From the NCBI GenBank assembly GCA_964229355.1, contig CAXRDE010000019.1:496001-560000 (forward strand): DNA of 64,000 nt, written 5' to 3'. The DNA comes from CAXRDE01 sp964229355. Lineage in GTDB: Bacteria; Cyanobacteriota; Sericytochromatia; UBA7694. This document shows, piece by piece, positions 43,065 to 51,123 of the stretch; the stretch's first letter is position 1; every line of letters begins with the position of its first letter. Position numbers and translations under genes: made by a program. The notes under the pieces were generated by a model. It saw nothing but the letters and a program-made list of their open reading frames with translations. It did no database searches and had not been told where the DNA came from.

Positions 43065-43639
43065 GGGGTGCCTCCAGTGTGTATGGCTTGTGCAGCAAGC
43101 TTTTGTGCCAGCTGTTCTGAAGCCTGGTGAACGGCTTCCACGATCAAGCTGGTATACGTGCTGCCCTGCCAATTGGGATAGCGTTCTGACTGGCCCGTGA
43201 CGGTGCTTGCAAAGTGCAATTCACCGGTTTGGCTGTCGATGAGCCGTGCACTGACTTCAGTGGTGGCCCACGAATAGGCGGTGCGTTGACGGGTGGTCGT
43301 GGCTGAGGTGTGGATTTTTCCTGAGCGAACCGTGCCTGTTAAAACATAGCGGGCATTGAGCACTTTACCGATGCGCTGAGCCACCTGAGGATCTTTCAGG
43401 GCGTCGGGCTCAAGTTTTAATTGCTCCAAAACAGGCTGGATTTGGCGGTGGTCAATGAGTTGAAGAGGGGCAGGCGTTTGTAAAAGATGGCTTTGTATTG
43501 GGTCAAGGGGAGCGAGAGAAATACTTTGGGATTGATCTTTGAGTTGATTTTCAAAAGGAATAAACAGCATGCGTGGGGAAGGACTTACGGAGAGTTGCGA
43601 AGCAAGTCCCAAACCCAGGATCAGGCTTGTAATGGCCAT
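43061..43639 (-). CDS. CsgG/FlgO-like envelope protein
   Basis: 192 residues with an N-terminal signal-like segment (MAITSLILGLGLASQLSVS). The body shows the CsgG-type pattern 'MLFIPFENQ', 'LIDHRQIQPVLEQLKLEPDALKDPQVAQRIGKVLNARYVLTGTV', 'VSARLIDSQTGEL'. Proteins of this type occur in outer-membrane assembly and in flagellar FlgO. GGGAGG lies 7 nt before ATG 43639, which is why this start is preferred to an upstream in-frame one. Specific function unknown. Confidence 0.7.
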   Translation of the reverse strand: MAITSLILGLGLASQLSVSPSPRMLFIPFENQLKDQSQSISLAPLDPIQSHLLQTPAPLQLIDHRQIQPVLEQLKLEPDALKDPQVAQRIGKVLNARYVLTGTVRSGKIHTSATTTRQRTAYSWATTEVSARLIDSQTGELHFASTVTGQSERYPNWQGSTYTSLIVEAVHQASEQLAQKLAAQAIHTGGTP

Positions 43640-43756
43640 GGTTGTACCTCCCGTTCTTTTATTATTAAGGCATATTTTTTGGACTTGAATCAATCCTTTA
43701 GAGGGGCATCTCGCTTCATGGGTTACAATGAGAAAAAAACAGGAGCCCAATTTTCA

Positions 43757-44650
43757 ATGAACTCTTTTTATGCTTTTTCGCTGGCTTTACTGGGGCTTTA
43801 TGCCGTCAGTATACCGCTGGCTCCTTCCGGACAGGCGCAACAAAATACCTTTGAGGAGGTCTCTGCCGTTGATGTACAAGTGACCCCTCAGACCCTTTTG
43901 CAGGGACAACAAATGTTGGTGACCTGGCCCACCACTCAGGCTTATAATCAACCTTTAGCCGTGCATGTGGCAGGTAAACAGCTGCCCATGACGCGCGGTG
44001 TTGCCGCCTATATGGCCTATGTGGCGCTGCCTGCAGATCAAAAGCCCGGCGGCTATACCTTGCAGGTGAAATCGGGTTTTCAAGTGCTGGGCAGTACCAA
44101 AATCGAAGTAAAGCCAGGGCGTTTTGGCACCCAAAACATCCGCTATGCGCCGCCCCCTGTGGATGCAGAGCTGCAAAAAAAACTCGATGCAGAATACGCC
44201 TTGATTGATCAGGCCCGTGAAAGCTTTACCCCTGAGAAGCTCTGGGATCAACCTTTTCTTTTGCCGGTGCCGCACCGCATCAGCTCGGTCTACGGTACTC
44301 GCCGCTTGCTAAACGGCAAAAACAATGGCTACCATGGCGGGGTGGACTTCGCCAGTCCCATGGGGTATCCCATTAAGGCTCCGGCTGCGGGTAAGGTGGT
44401 GCTGGCCAATTATTTTTCAGCGGCCAATGCCAACGGTAACACGGTCTTTTTGGACCACGGTATGGGTGTGACCACGGGCTACATTCATTTGAGCAAAATC
44501 ACGGTCAAGGTGGGAGACCGGGTAGAGCGGGGGCAAACCATTGGTTTGATTGGCTCCTCAGGACGTTCTACGGGGCCGCACCTACACTGGGGCACCTATA
44601 TCCACGGTCAAAACACCGACGGCCTGGGTTGGATCCGCTTTGCACGATAG
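43757..44650 (+). CDS. Secreted M23 (LytM) family metallopeptidase
   Basis: 297 residues: signal peptide (…LAPSGQAQQ), an N-terminal beta domain (residues ~35-120), a short helix ('LQKKLDAEYALIDQARESF'), then a LytM domain with zinc ligands H193-x3-D197 (HGGVD) and H275-x-H277 (PHLHWG). It is expected to cut peptidoglycan peptide cross-links in the periplasm. All three zinc-binding motifs are intact, so it is likely active rather than an EnvC/NlpD-type activator. ATG 43757 follows AGGAG by 11 nt. Confidence 0.9.
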   Translation: MNSFYAFSLALLGLYAVSIPLAPSGQAQQNTFEEVSAVDVQVTPQTLLQGQQMLVTWPTTQAYNQPLAVHVAGKQLPMTRGVAAYMAYVALPADQKPGGYTLQVKSGFQVLGSTKIEVKPGRFGTQNIRYAPPPVDAELQKKLDAEYALIDQARESFTPEKLWDQPFLLPVPHRISSVYGTRRLLNGKNNGYHGGVDFASPMGYPIKAPAAGKVVLANYFSAANANGNTVFLDHGMGVTTGYIHLSKITVKVGDRVERGQTIGLIGSSGRSTGPHLHWGTYIHGQNTDGLGWIRFAR

Positions 44651-44670
44651 CCGCCATTTGTTGTGGCTCG

Positions 44671-44679
44671 TGCTATGAT
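44671..44679 (+). promoter_or_regulatory. Extended -10 promoter of the ligand-gated channel gene
   Basis: TGCTATGAT fits TGnTATnAT and lies 40 bp before the chosen start. Confidence 0.5.
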
Positions 44680-44718
44680 GAGCAGGATCTTTTTTTGTTT
44701 GAGGTGATAGCAAAGGCA

Positions 44719-45786
44719 TTGAACATTCGTCCTTTTTTTCGGGTTTTTCTGTTGATTTTTACGTTATGCGCCAGCTTTATGCTGCCGATTCTTCCCGTTT
44801 TTTCTGCGACGACTGCCTCTGATACCACAACCTCTTTGTCCCCTGATCCCGGAGATAAACCCCCGGACCCCGGAGATAAACCGCCCCCTCAAAAGGCGCA
44901 AAAAGTGTTTGTGGGGGTCTTTCTCAACCGGGTGGTTAACCTGGATCTCAAGCAAAACACCTATTGGATGGATATTTACCTCTGGTTTCGGTGGAAAGGG
45001 GATATTGATCCCACCGAAACCTATGAGTTTATGAACACCTTTGAAAAATGGGGCGAAACCAACATTTCTGAAAAAGAAAATGTCAGTGAGCTCGCCAACG
45101 GCTGGAAATACAAAGAGTTTCACATCGAAACCCAGTTGCACAATCCCTTTCATTTTGCCCCCTACCCCTTAGATAAGCAGACCCTGAGTCTGCGCCTTGA
45201 AGACAAATCCCACAACGACACGATTATTCAATATGTGCCTGATGCAGGCAACAGCAGCTTTAACCCCGATATTTTTATTCCAGGCTGGAAGCCAGACAGT
45301 TACAAGGTGTGGCAAGACACCCATGTGTACCCCACAAATTTTGGCGTGATCGGTCAAAAAAAAGAAGGCTATTCTCGGATCAATGCGGATCTGGTGATCA
45401 GCCGCCATCCCCAGCATTTGCATCTGTTTAAGCTCTTCTTGCCCGTGGCCATTATTTTGGTCATGGTGTTTGTGGTGTTCTTTATTCCGATTTCGTTTTT
45501 TGAGTCACGGGTAGAAATTGCCATCACGGGCTTGCTGAGTCTGATTGCCCTGCAAATGGTTCTCAATGAGACCTTGCCGCCGGTGGGCTACCTGACCTTA
45601 ACCGACAAAATCTACAATTTCTCTTATTTTATGGTGATGTGCTCGCTCATCGAGACGGTAACCATTTACTTTTTCTTTAAGCGCAATGAACAGTTGAGCC
45701 GTCAAATGGATCGCTTTGCGGCCATGGCCATGATGATCACCACGCCGGTGGTTTTCTGGCTCTTTTTTACGGTGTTTCGAGGTTAG
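44719..45786 (+). CDS. Pentameric ligand-gated ion channel (prokaryotic Cys-loop receptor family)
   Basis: 355 residues: signal peptide, an acidic Pro-rich linker with a duplicated PDPGDKPP unit, an extracellular beta-sandwich ('VVNLDLKQNTYWMDIYLWFRWKG', 'PYPLDKQTLSLRLED'), and four helices (M1 'LFLPVAIILVMVFVVFF', M2 'ITGLLSLIALQMVLNETLPPVGYL', M3, M4). The Cys-loop cysteines are absent, as in GLIC and ELIC. It should be a ligand- or proton-gated ion channel in the inner membrane. The TTG start follows GAGGTGAT by 10 nt; GTG 44704 is possible. Confidence 0.87.
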   Translation: MNIRPFFRVFLLIFTLCASFMLPILPVFSATTASDTTTSLSPDPGDKPPDPGDKPPPQKAQKVFVGVFLNRVVNLDLKQNTYWMDIYLWFRWKGDIDPTETYEFMNTFEKWGETNISEKENVSELANGWKYKEFHIETQLHNPFHFAPYPLDKQTLSLRLEDKSHNDTIIQYVPDAGNSSFNPDIFIPGWKPDSYKVWQDTHVYPTNFGVIGQKKEGYSRINADLVISRHPQHLHLFKLFLPVAIILVMVFVVFFIPISFFESRVEIAITGLLSLIALQMVLNETLPPVGYLTLTDKIYNFSYFMVMCSLIETVTIYFFFKRNEQLSRQMDRFAAMAMMITTPVVFWLFFTVFRG

Positions 45787-45980
45787 ACCAAGAATTCTCA
45801 GGGAATTGCGGCCTTACTCATGGTCGAACCGCTCAAATGGTAGTACACTGAGTAGTGCAAAAGTGTGTTATTTTCATGTATCGTTGCTTTATCCCGCGCT
45901 GAGCTGAATACTCCTCATCTGATGGCGGCGCAGATACTAATAAACCAGCACACGACAAACCCTCCGGAGGATTCATCACT

Positions 45981-47303
45981 GTGAAAGTTACCGTCGAAAA
46001 ACAAGAAAGTAATAAAATCCACCTTCAAGTCGAAGTCGAAGGTGAAGGCATTGCTCAGGAATACCGTAACGCGCTGAAAATGTATGCGCGCGATTTGAAA
46101 GTTAAAGGCTTTCGCCCCGGTAAAATCCCTCAGCATCTGGTCGAGAAGTATGTAGATGCGGATCGTCTGAAGCAAGAACTGTTTCAGAATGCGATGTCCT
46201 CTTCTTATCAACAAGCCCTCAACGAGCAACAAATTGAAGCCATTGCAGAGCCTCAAATTGAGCCTGTACAGGTGGAGATTGGTCAGCCCTTTGTCTATAA
46301 AGCCATTGTCGAAGTGCGTCCTGAAGTTAAACTGGGTCAATACAAAGACCTGCAAGTGACCACCCCCCCTCAAGATGAAGTGACCGAAGACAAAGTCAAC
46401 GAGCAACTGGCGCATTTACAGCGTGAGCATGCGGTGCTGATTCCTGTCGACGATCGTGCTGCACAAATGGGCGATCTCGCGACCCTGCGCATTGAGGGCA
46501 ATATCGAAGGTGAGTCCATTGACCTGGGCGAATCCAAAGAAATGACCTTTGAACTCAAAGACGATAGCTTCGTAAAAGGTTTCTCAGATCACATTGTGGG
46601 CATGAACACCGACGAGAAAAAAGAGTTTACTTTGACCTTCCCTGAAGACTATTACGTCGAAGACCTGCGCGAAAAACCGATTACCTTCAACGTCCACCTG
46701 CAAGAGATCAAAGAAGTTGAACTGGCCGAACTCGACGATGATCTCGCTTCTACTGTAGACAGCGAACTCGAAACCTTAGACCAGTTGAAAGCCCGCATTC
46801 AAGAAGAGCTGGCTGATGACTTTGAAGAGCAGTTTGAAGTGCAAAAGCAGCAGAACGTGCTCGATAAAGTGGTAGCCAATGCAGAAGTTGAAATCCCTGA
46901 GTCCATGCTGAACCGTGAATTGTTTGCCATGTGGCAAATGTCTGAAGGTGCGCAGCTCAGCAATGCCAAAGTGAACGAGAAAACCTTACAGGCTTCCTGG
47001 ATTCACTGGATGCAGCGTGCAGATATGAAAGAAACCGCCGAGCAACGCATCAAAACCACCCTCGTGTTGGGTGCCATTGCCCGTGCTGAAGACCTGCAAC
47101 TGACCGATGAAGAAGTCAATGACGAAATCAAAGAATTGGCTGAAACCCATGGTGTAGATGAAGCGCAGGTGCGTGCACAGTTGCAACAGCAAAACCGCAT
47201 GGTGGCTTTAATGGATGAATTACTCAGCTATAAAATCATTGACTGGGTGATGGACCACAATGAAGTGACCGTCAGCGAAGAAGCTGCCACCGAAGAAGCT
47301 TAA
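45981..47303 (+). CDS. tig: Trigger factor
   Basis: 440 residues: ribosome-binding N-domain with 'GFRPGKIPQHLVEKY' (the GFRxGKxP signature), a PPIase FKBP-like domain ('ATLRIEGNIEGESIDLG', 'HIVGMNTDEKKEFTLTFPEDYYVEDLREK') and a helical C-terminal chaperone domain. It binds nascent chains at the ribosome exit. The GTG start is supported by GGAGG 10 nt upstream. The common neighbours clpP and clpX are absent; an LpxL-like gene follows instead. Confidence 0.95.
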   Translation: MKVTVEKQESNKIHLQVEVEGEGIAQEYRNALKMYARDLKVKGFRPGKIPQHLVEKYVDADRLKQELFQNAMSSSYQQALNEQQIEAIAEPQIEPVQVEIGQPFVYKAIVEVRPEVKLGQYKDLQVTTPPQDEVTEDKVNEQLAHLQREHAVLIPVDDRAAQMGDLATLRIEGNIEGESIDLGESKEMTFELKDDSFVKGFSDHIVGMNTDEKKEFTLTFPEDYYVEDLREKPITFNVHLQEIKEVELAELDDDLASTVDSELETLDQLKARIQEELADDFEEQFEVQKQQNVLDKVVANAEVEIPESMLNRELFAMWQMSEGAQLSNAKVNEKTLQASWIHWMQRADMKETAEQRIKTTLVLGAIARAEDLQLTDEEVNDEIKELAETHGVDEAQVRAQLQQQNRMVALMDELLSYKIIDWVMDHNEVTVSEEAATEEA

Positions 47304-47316
47304 GTCGACTGAGCGC

Positions 47317-48180
47317 GTGTACGGGTTACTTTGTATCCTTGCTCGCGCTTTAAGCCGCTTGCCGCGCCCGCAAGCCCTCTCTCTGGGGAGTTGGTTTGCG
47401 GGCTTTCTCTATGGCGTTTTTCGGCAAACGCCTCACCGTCATCTTTTTATTCTGACTATTGGCGGGGCCTTTCCTACCTGGTCAGCCCGGCAGGTGCAGC
47501 ACCTCGGTCGTATGCATGTACGCTATTTTGTCTGGGCCTTTGTGGATTTTTTGCGCTTTTGGCGTTTAAAACAACATCCGCAGATTCCGCGAGAAGTGCA
47601 CCGTGAGGGCCAGGCCCATTACGATGCGGCCTATGCCCAGGGCAAAGGCGTTATTTTGGTATCGGCCCATTACGGATGTTGGGAGTGGATTCCAGCTCTG
47701 AGTTCGCTCCAGGGGCATCCCACCACGGTGCTGGTGCAAAAGCCGAGTACACCCACCTTTGACCGTTTTTTTCGGTGCTTTCGTGGCTTTGCGGGGGTAA
47801 GAACGGTTAATAATGACAGTTACAAGGGGTTGGGATTCATACTGAAAGCGCTGCGACGGGGTGAAGTGGTGGGCTTGGTCATTGATCAACATGGTGAAAG
47901 CGAACAGCTGTGGGGACAGTTTTTTGGGCATCGGGTGTCTTTGCCTGCGGGTGTGGCTGCGTTGGCCCAAAAAACCGGGGCACCCGTGGTGCCTGTACTG
48001 TCCCGCTGGTGGGGCAATCAACACCAGGTGCGCTATTTTCCGGCGCGGTACTGTGCCCCTGAAGAAGATCCCACGGCTTTTACCCAGGAACTTTACCTGC
48101 TGTTGGAAGCCCAAATTCGTCAGTATCCTGAAAACTGGCTCTGGACATACAACCGTTGGGACAAAGTTAAAAACCCATGA
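47317..48180 (+). CDS. LpxL/HtrB-like acyltransferase
   Basis: 287 residues of the lysophospholipid/lauroyl acyltransferase (LPLAT-LpxL) family: 'GVILVSAHYGCWEW' holds the catalytic H-x4-E, and 'VGLVIDQHGES', 'AALAQKTGAPVVPVLSRW', 'ENWLWTYNRW' are family blocks. LpxL adds secondary acyl chains to Kdo2-lipid A; here it may acylate lipid A or another glycolipid. The next gene, an O-antigen-ligase-like protein, overlaps it by 4 bp, supporting an LPS or glycolipid role. Confidence 0.87.
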   Translation: MYGLLCILARALSRLPRPQALSLGSWFAGFLYGVFRQTPHRHLFILTIGGAFPTWSARQVQHLGRMHVRYFVWAFVDFLRFWRLKQHPQIPREVHREGQAHYDAAYAQGKGVILVSAHYGCWEWIPALSSLQGHPTTVLVQKPSTPTFDRFFRCFRGFAGVRTVNNDSYKGLGFILKALRRGEVVGLVIDQHGESEQLWGQFFGHRVSLPAGVAALAQKTGAPVVPVLSRWWGNQHQVRYFPARYCAPEEDPTAFTQELYLLLEAQIRQYPENWLWTYNRWDKVKNP

Positions 48181-49280
48181 GGGTCTTATTCTGGGCGGCC
48201 TTTTTTCTGCCGCTTTTTACCCCTTTGAGCGTGGGACTTTTGGGGTATTGGGGGTGGCAGCAAACACCGCGACAGCACCTGCCCGTTAGGCGTAGCCGTT
48301 TGCAACTGTGGGGACTCTGTGTGCTTTTGCTGGTCATTCCGGCGCTGGCCAGCACTTCAGCACCCGGTTTACATCTCTTGGGAGCCTGCGGACGCTATGG
48401 GGTTCCTGCACTGGTGTGGTACTTTGTGGTGCGGCGTATACAGACCTTTGAGGACCGAGACACGCTGGTGCGGGGATTATTGGGGGGCGCTGTGGCGCTG
48501 AGTGTTTTTGCCTGGGGCGATTTGGGGCTAAGAGGTTTAGAGCAATTGATTTTAAACGGGCAGGTGGAGGGGCTACGGGCGCGGGGTCCAGCGATGAATG
48601 CAAATGTTTTGGGTGCTTTTTTGGTCATGCTGTGGCCCCTGGCGCAGTGGGCATATCGAGAAGACGTTTGGGGGGGGCAGCCTCCTTTGCGCTGGGGGGT
48701 TACCGTCTTGTGGTGGGGAGCTATTTTGGCCAGTGGGTCGCGTAATGCCTGGCTAGCAGCGGGTTTGCTCTGGTTTTATGTCCTCAGTACTTCTGTACGA
48801 ACCCGGCAAAAGTATCTGTTATCGGCGGTGGGAGCGGGGCTCCTGACGGTGGGTTTTGCCACTTTAGAGCATGTATTGCATTGGCATAGTGCGCAAGCGG
48901 GGTGGCTAACCGGTCGCTTAACTGTATTTCGTGTGGGTTTTGAGATGTGGACCGCGCATCCCCTGACGGGCATGGGTATTTTATCGGTGGAGCGGCAATA
49001 TGTGTTGTGGCATAGTGCCTGGCCGCAGGTGGCCCATTTACATAATGCACTGCTACAGGTGGCGGTAGAGTCTGGCTTGCCTGCAGCTCTATTTTTGATG
49101 GTCTTGTGCCTTCATGGCGTTTGGCGATATTGGCACGGGAACCCTTTTCAACGGGCGATGGCCATGAGCTTTACCGTTTTAGGGTGTTTGTCGCTGGGCG
49201 ATCATTTTCTACTCGACTTTCGCATTCTGTTGGTGACCACCTTAGCGGTTGCCGTCACGGTCGCGTATGATTTATTTTAA
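48177..49280 (+). CDS. O-antigen ligase/polymerase-like membrane protein (Wzy_C)
   Basis: 367 residues, about ten hydrophobic segments. The Wzy_C/WaaL pattern is visible: 'LASGSRNAWLAAGLLW', then 'GRLTVFRVGFEMWTAHPLTGMGI' and 'HLHNALLQVAVESGLPAALF', which contains the His and Arg of the periplasmic catalytic loop. It would ligate or polymerise glycans in the periplasm. ATGA overlap with the LpxL-like gene. Confidence 0.8.
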   Translation: MRVLFWAAFFLPLFTPLSVGLLGYWGWQQTPRQHLPVRRSRLQLWGLCVLLLVIPALASTSAPGLHLLGACGRYGVPALVWYFVVRRIQTFEDRDTLVRGLLGGAVALSVFAWGDLGLRGLEQLILNGQVEGLRARGPAMNANVLGAFLVMLWPLAQWAYREDVWGGQPPLRWGVTVLWWGAILASGSRNAWLAAGLLWFYVLSTSVRTRQKYLLSAVGAGLLTVGFATLEHVLHWHSAQAGWLTGRLTVFRVGFEMWTAHPLTGMGILSVERQYVLWHSAWPQVAHLHNALLQVAVESGLPAALFLMVLCLHGVWRYWHGNPFQRAMAMSFTVLGCLSLGDHFLLDFRILLVTTLAVAVTVAYDLF

Positions 49281-49329
49281 TATCTGGTTAAATTTTCACA
49301 GAATTGTCTAAGATTTGAAGATCTTCCTC

Positions 49330-49335
49330 TATAAT
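49330..49335 (+). promoter_or_regulatory. -10 element of the graspetide precursor gene
   Basis: A perfect TATAAT lies 45 bp upstream of the precursor ATG. A TTGTCT at 49304 is 20 bp away, longer than ideal. A 10-bp palindrome GAAGATCTTC (49318-49327) directly precedes the -10 and could be an operator. Confidence 0.45.
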
Positions 49336-49379
49336 CAAAGAGAATTGAAAAATGAAAACTGTTAAAGGACGTTTCAGCG

Positions 49380-50039
49380 ATGATCAATAAACCGAATGCG
49401 AATATTTCTTCCCAATCCCTGCAGCCTCTGCAGCCCTCAGCAGCGAAAAAGCCAGAGAACACTAAACCCCAGCAATCCACTGAAGCGCCTCCCAAACTGG
49501 ACACCAAAGACGTGACCTGTGTGGTCAAGCCACCCTCAGGCTCTAACAAACCCAGTGAACTCGATTTTCCTGATAAGCCCATGCCGAGTTTGACCAAGGC
49601 CATTGGTGAGAACGGCGAAGATCCCGGCAAGGTTCCAGGTAAGCCTGGTAAGCCCTCGCCCGATAAGCCCATGCCGAGTTTGACCAAGGCCATTGGTGAG
49701 AACGGCGAAGATCCCGGTAAATTACCCGGTAAGTTCCCCGACAAGCCTGGTAAGCCGGGTGGTGGCTTTGGTATGCAGACCACCCTGGCCATGGGTGAAG
49801 AGGGCGGTGATCTGCCCAATAAATTCCCTGACAAGCCTGACAAGCCTGGCGGTGACTTCGGTATGCAGACCACCCTGGCCATGGGTGAAGAGGGCGGTGA
49901 TCTGCCCAATAAATTCCCTGACAAGCCCGGCAAACCTGGCGGTGGTTTTAACATGCAGACCACGCTAGCTATGGGTGAAGAAGGGGGCGATTTGCCCAAC
50001 AAGTTCCCTGACATTAAGAAAGTCCTCGATAACGAGTAA
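49380..50039 (+). CDS. Candidate multi-core graspetide precursor peptide
   Basis: 219 residues, hydrophilic, no signal peptide. A ~65-residue leader (Gln/Pro/Lys-rich) precedes five repeat units. Two type-A cores (MPSLTKAIGENGED at 68-81 and 98-111) are followed by three type-B cores (MQTTLAMGEEGGD at 132-144, 162-174, 192-204), separated by Lys/Pro/Gly/Asp linkers such as LPNKFPDKPGKPGG. Type B contains TTxxxxEE, the ring-forming Thr/Glu pattern of plesiocin-type graspetides. The gene abuts an ATP-grasp gene. AAAGGA lies 10 nt before the ATG. Precursor identity is inferred from motif plus context; a repetitive structural protein is the alternative. Confidence 0.8.
   Translation: MINKPNANISSQSLQPLQPSAAKKPENTKPQQSTEAPPKLDTKDVTCVVKPPSGSNKPSELDFPDKPMPSLTKAIGENGEDPGKVPGKPGKPSPDKPMPSLTKAIGENGEDPGKLPGKFPDKPGKPGGGFGMQTTLAMGEEGGDLPNKFPDKPDKPGGDFGMQTTLAMGEEGGDLPNKFPDKPGKPGGGFNMQTTLAMGEEGGDLPNKFPDIKKVLDNE
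49572..50007 (+). repeat. 90-bp tandem repeats encoding the precursor cores
   Basis: Core starts fall at 49581, 49671, 49773, 49863 and 49953: 90-bp spacing within each core type and 102 bp between types. Copies of each type are nearly identical in DNA, indicating recent expansion. Confidence 0.9.
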
Positions 50040-51071
50040 ATGCAACTGGGCATTGTTGGCGTTCCGGGGGATCCACGGGTGGATGCCCTGGAGCGCTTTT
50101 TGCGTGCACAACAGGCTGACGTGACAGTGGTCAACAGCCGCAGCCTCTCGCAGCAAGAAAGTTGGGCCTTTGATGGTGAATATACCTGGTACAAAGGCCA
50201 AAACTTAAATGCGGTTAAAGCCTGGTGCTTGCTTACCTATCCTCCTTCTTTCCCCCGCATGTGGACGGACTTTGAAAACTATTTCTTGTACCGGGACTGG
50301 TATGAAGATTACATGCATAAGCGAGAACACCGTTCTTTTTTGGTGGCCTGGCTGTTGTCTCTGGGGCATCGTGGGGTGCCGGTATTAAATCCGCCTGAGC
50401 ACGGTATCGGCTTGCAATACAAACCCGTCGAGTTAGAGCTGGCACGACAAGAGGGCCTCACTTTACCCAAAACCTTAATCACCAATGATCCAGAGCGGGT
50501 TCGGGCTTTTCTTGATGCGGTGCCTGAAGTGGTATACAAACCTGCTTTTGGCGGCAGCGAGTGCCGGTTGGTGGGTGAGAAAGAGTTGGCTCACTTAGCG
50601 CAGGTGCGGGTTTCTCCGGTGACCTTTCAAGAGTGTGTCAGAGGCAAATCCATTCGCATTATGGTTGTCGATGGTCAGGTGGTTTCTGCAGTGCGTTTGG
50701 TATCGGATTATCTCGATTACCGTTCAGATCCGGCTTATAGTGCAGGCCAAACCCCCTATGAAACAGTGGAGCTGCCTGCGGATTTATGTGCTGCTGCCGT
50801 GCGAGTCGTGGATCGCTACGGGCTTTATTTTAGTGGTATCGACTTTATTGAGACTGAAGCGGGGGAGTATGTTTTCTTAGAGGCCAATGCCTCTCCGATG
50901 TATATGGATATTGAACAACGGGCTGAACACCCCATTACCGCTGAAATTTGCGCGGCCTTGCTGAAGTACGCTAATGGCCCTGAGGCCTATGTCAAAGCCC
51001 TGGTGAAACGTCGACAACGTCAAGGTTTTGTAGCTTATGCGATGCCGGGTCTGGATAATGTTTGGACTTAA
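50040..51071 (+). CDS. ATP-grasp ligase, candidate graspetide macrocyclase
   Basis: 343 residues. The ATP-grasp region contains 'EVVYKPAFGGSECRLV' (ATP-binding Lys and Gly-rich loop), 'CVRGKSIRIMVVDGQVVSAVRL' and the metal-binding C-terminal 'SGIDFIETEAGEYVFLEANASPMY'. It resembles RimK-like peptide ligases, which activate side-chain or C-terminal carboxylates by phosphorylation. The ATG immediately follows the precursor stop (0-bp gap), so the two are co-translated; the likely job is ester or amide bond formation between core Thr/Ser/Lys and Glu/Asp. The N-terminal ~120 residues are divergent and could bind the leader. Confidence 0.82.
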   Translation: MQLGIVGVPGDPRVDALERFLRAQQADVTVVNSRSLSQQESWAFDGEYTWYKGQNLNAVKAWCLLTYPPSFPRMWTDFENYFLYRDWYEDYMHKREHRSFLVAWLLSLGHRGVPVLNPPEHGIGLQYKPVELELARQEGLTLPKTLITNDPERVRAFLDAVPEVVYKPAFGGSECRLVGEKELAHLAQVRVSPVTFQECVRGKSIRIMVVDGQVVSAVRLVSDYLDYRSDPAYSAGQTPYETVELPADLCAAAVRVVDRYGLYFSGIDFIETEAGEYVFLEANASPMYMDIEQRAEHPITAEICAALLKYANGPEAYVKALVKRRQRQGFVAYAMPGLDNVWT

Positions 51072-51123
51072 TTTTATCTGTATATCAGCACACTGACGTC
51101 TTTCGGGTGTTAAGCTATGGATT

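Noticed and set aside
43640..43750. N-terminal extension of the CsgG-like protein
   Set aside because: It overlaps the divergent M23 promoter region; GGGAGG marks ATG 43639 and yields a signal peptide at the start.
49277..50194. Long minus-strand frame (305 aa) rich in LPG/SPP repeats opposite the precursor gene
   Set aside because: It is the antisense reading of the 90-bp repeats; repeats keep it open, and it has no plausible SD or family. The plus strand has an SD, the TTxxxxEE motifs and an abutting ATP-grasp gene.
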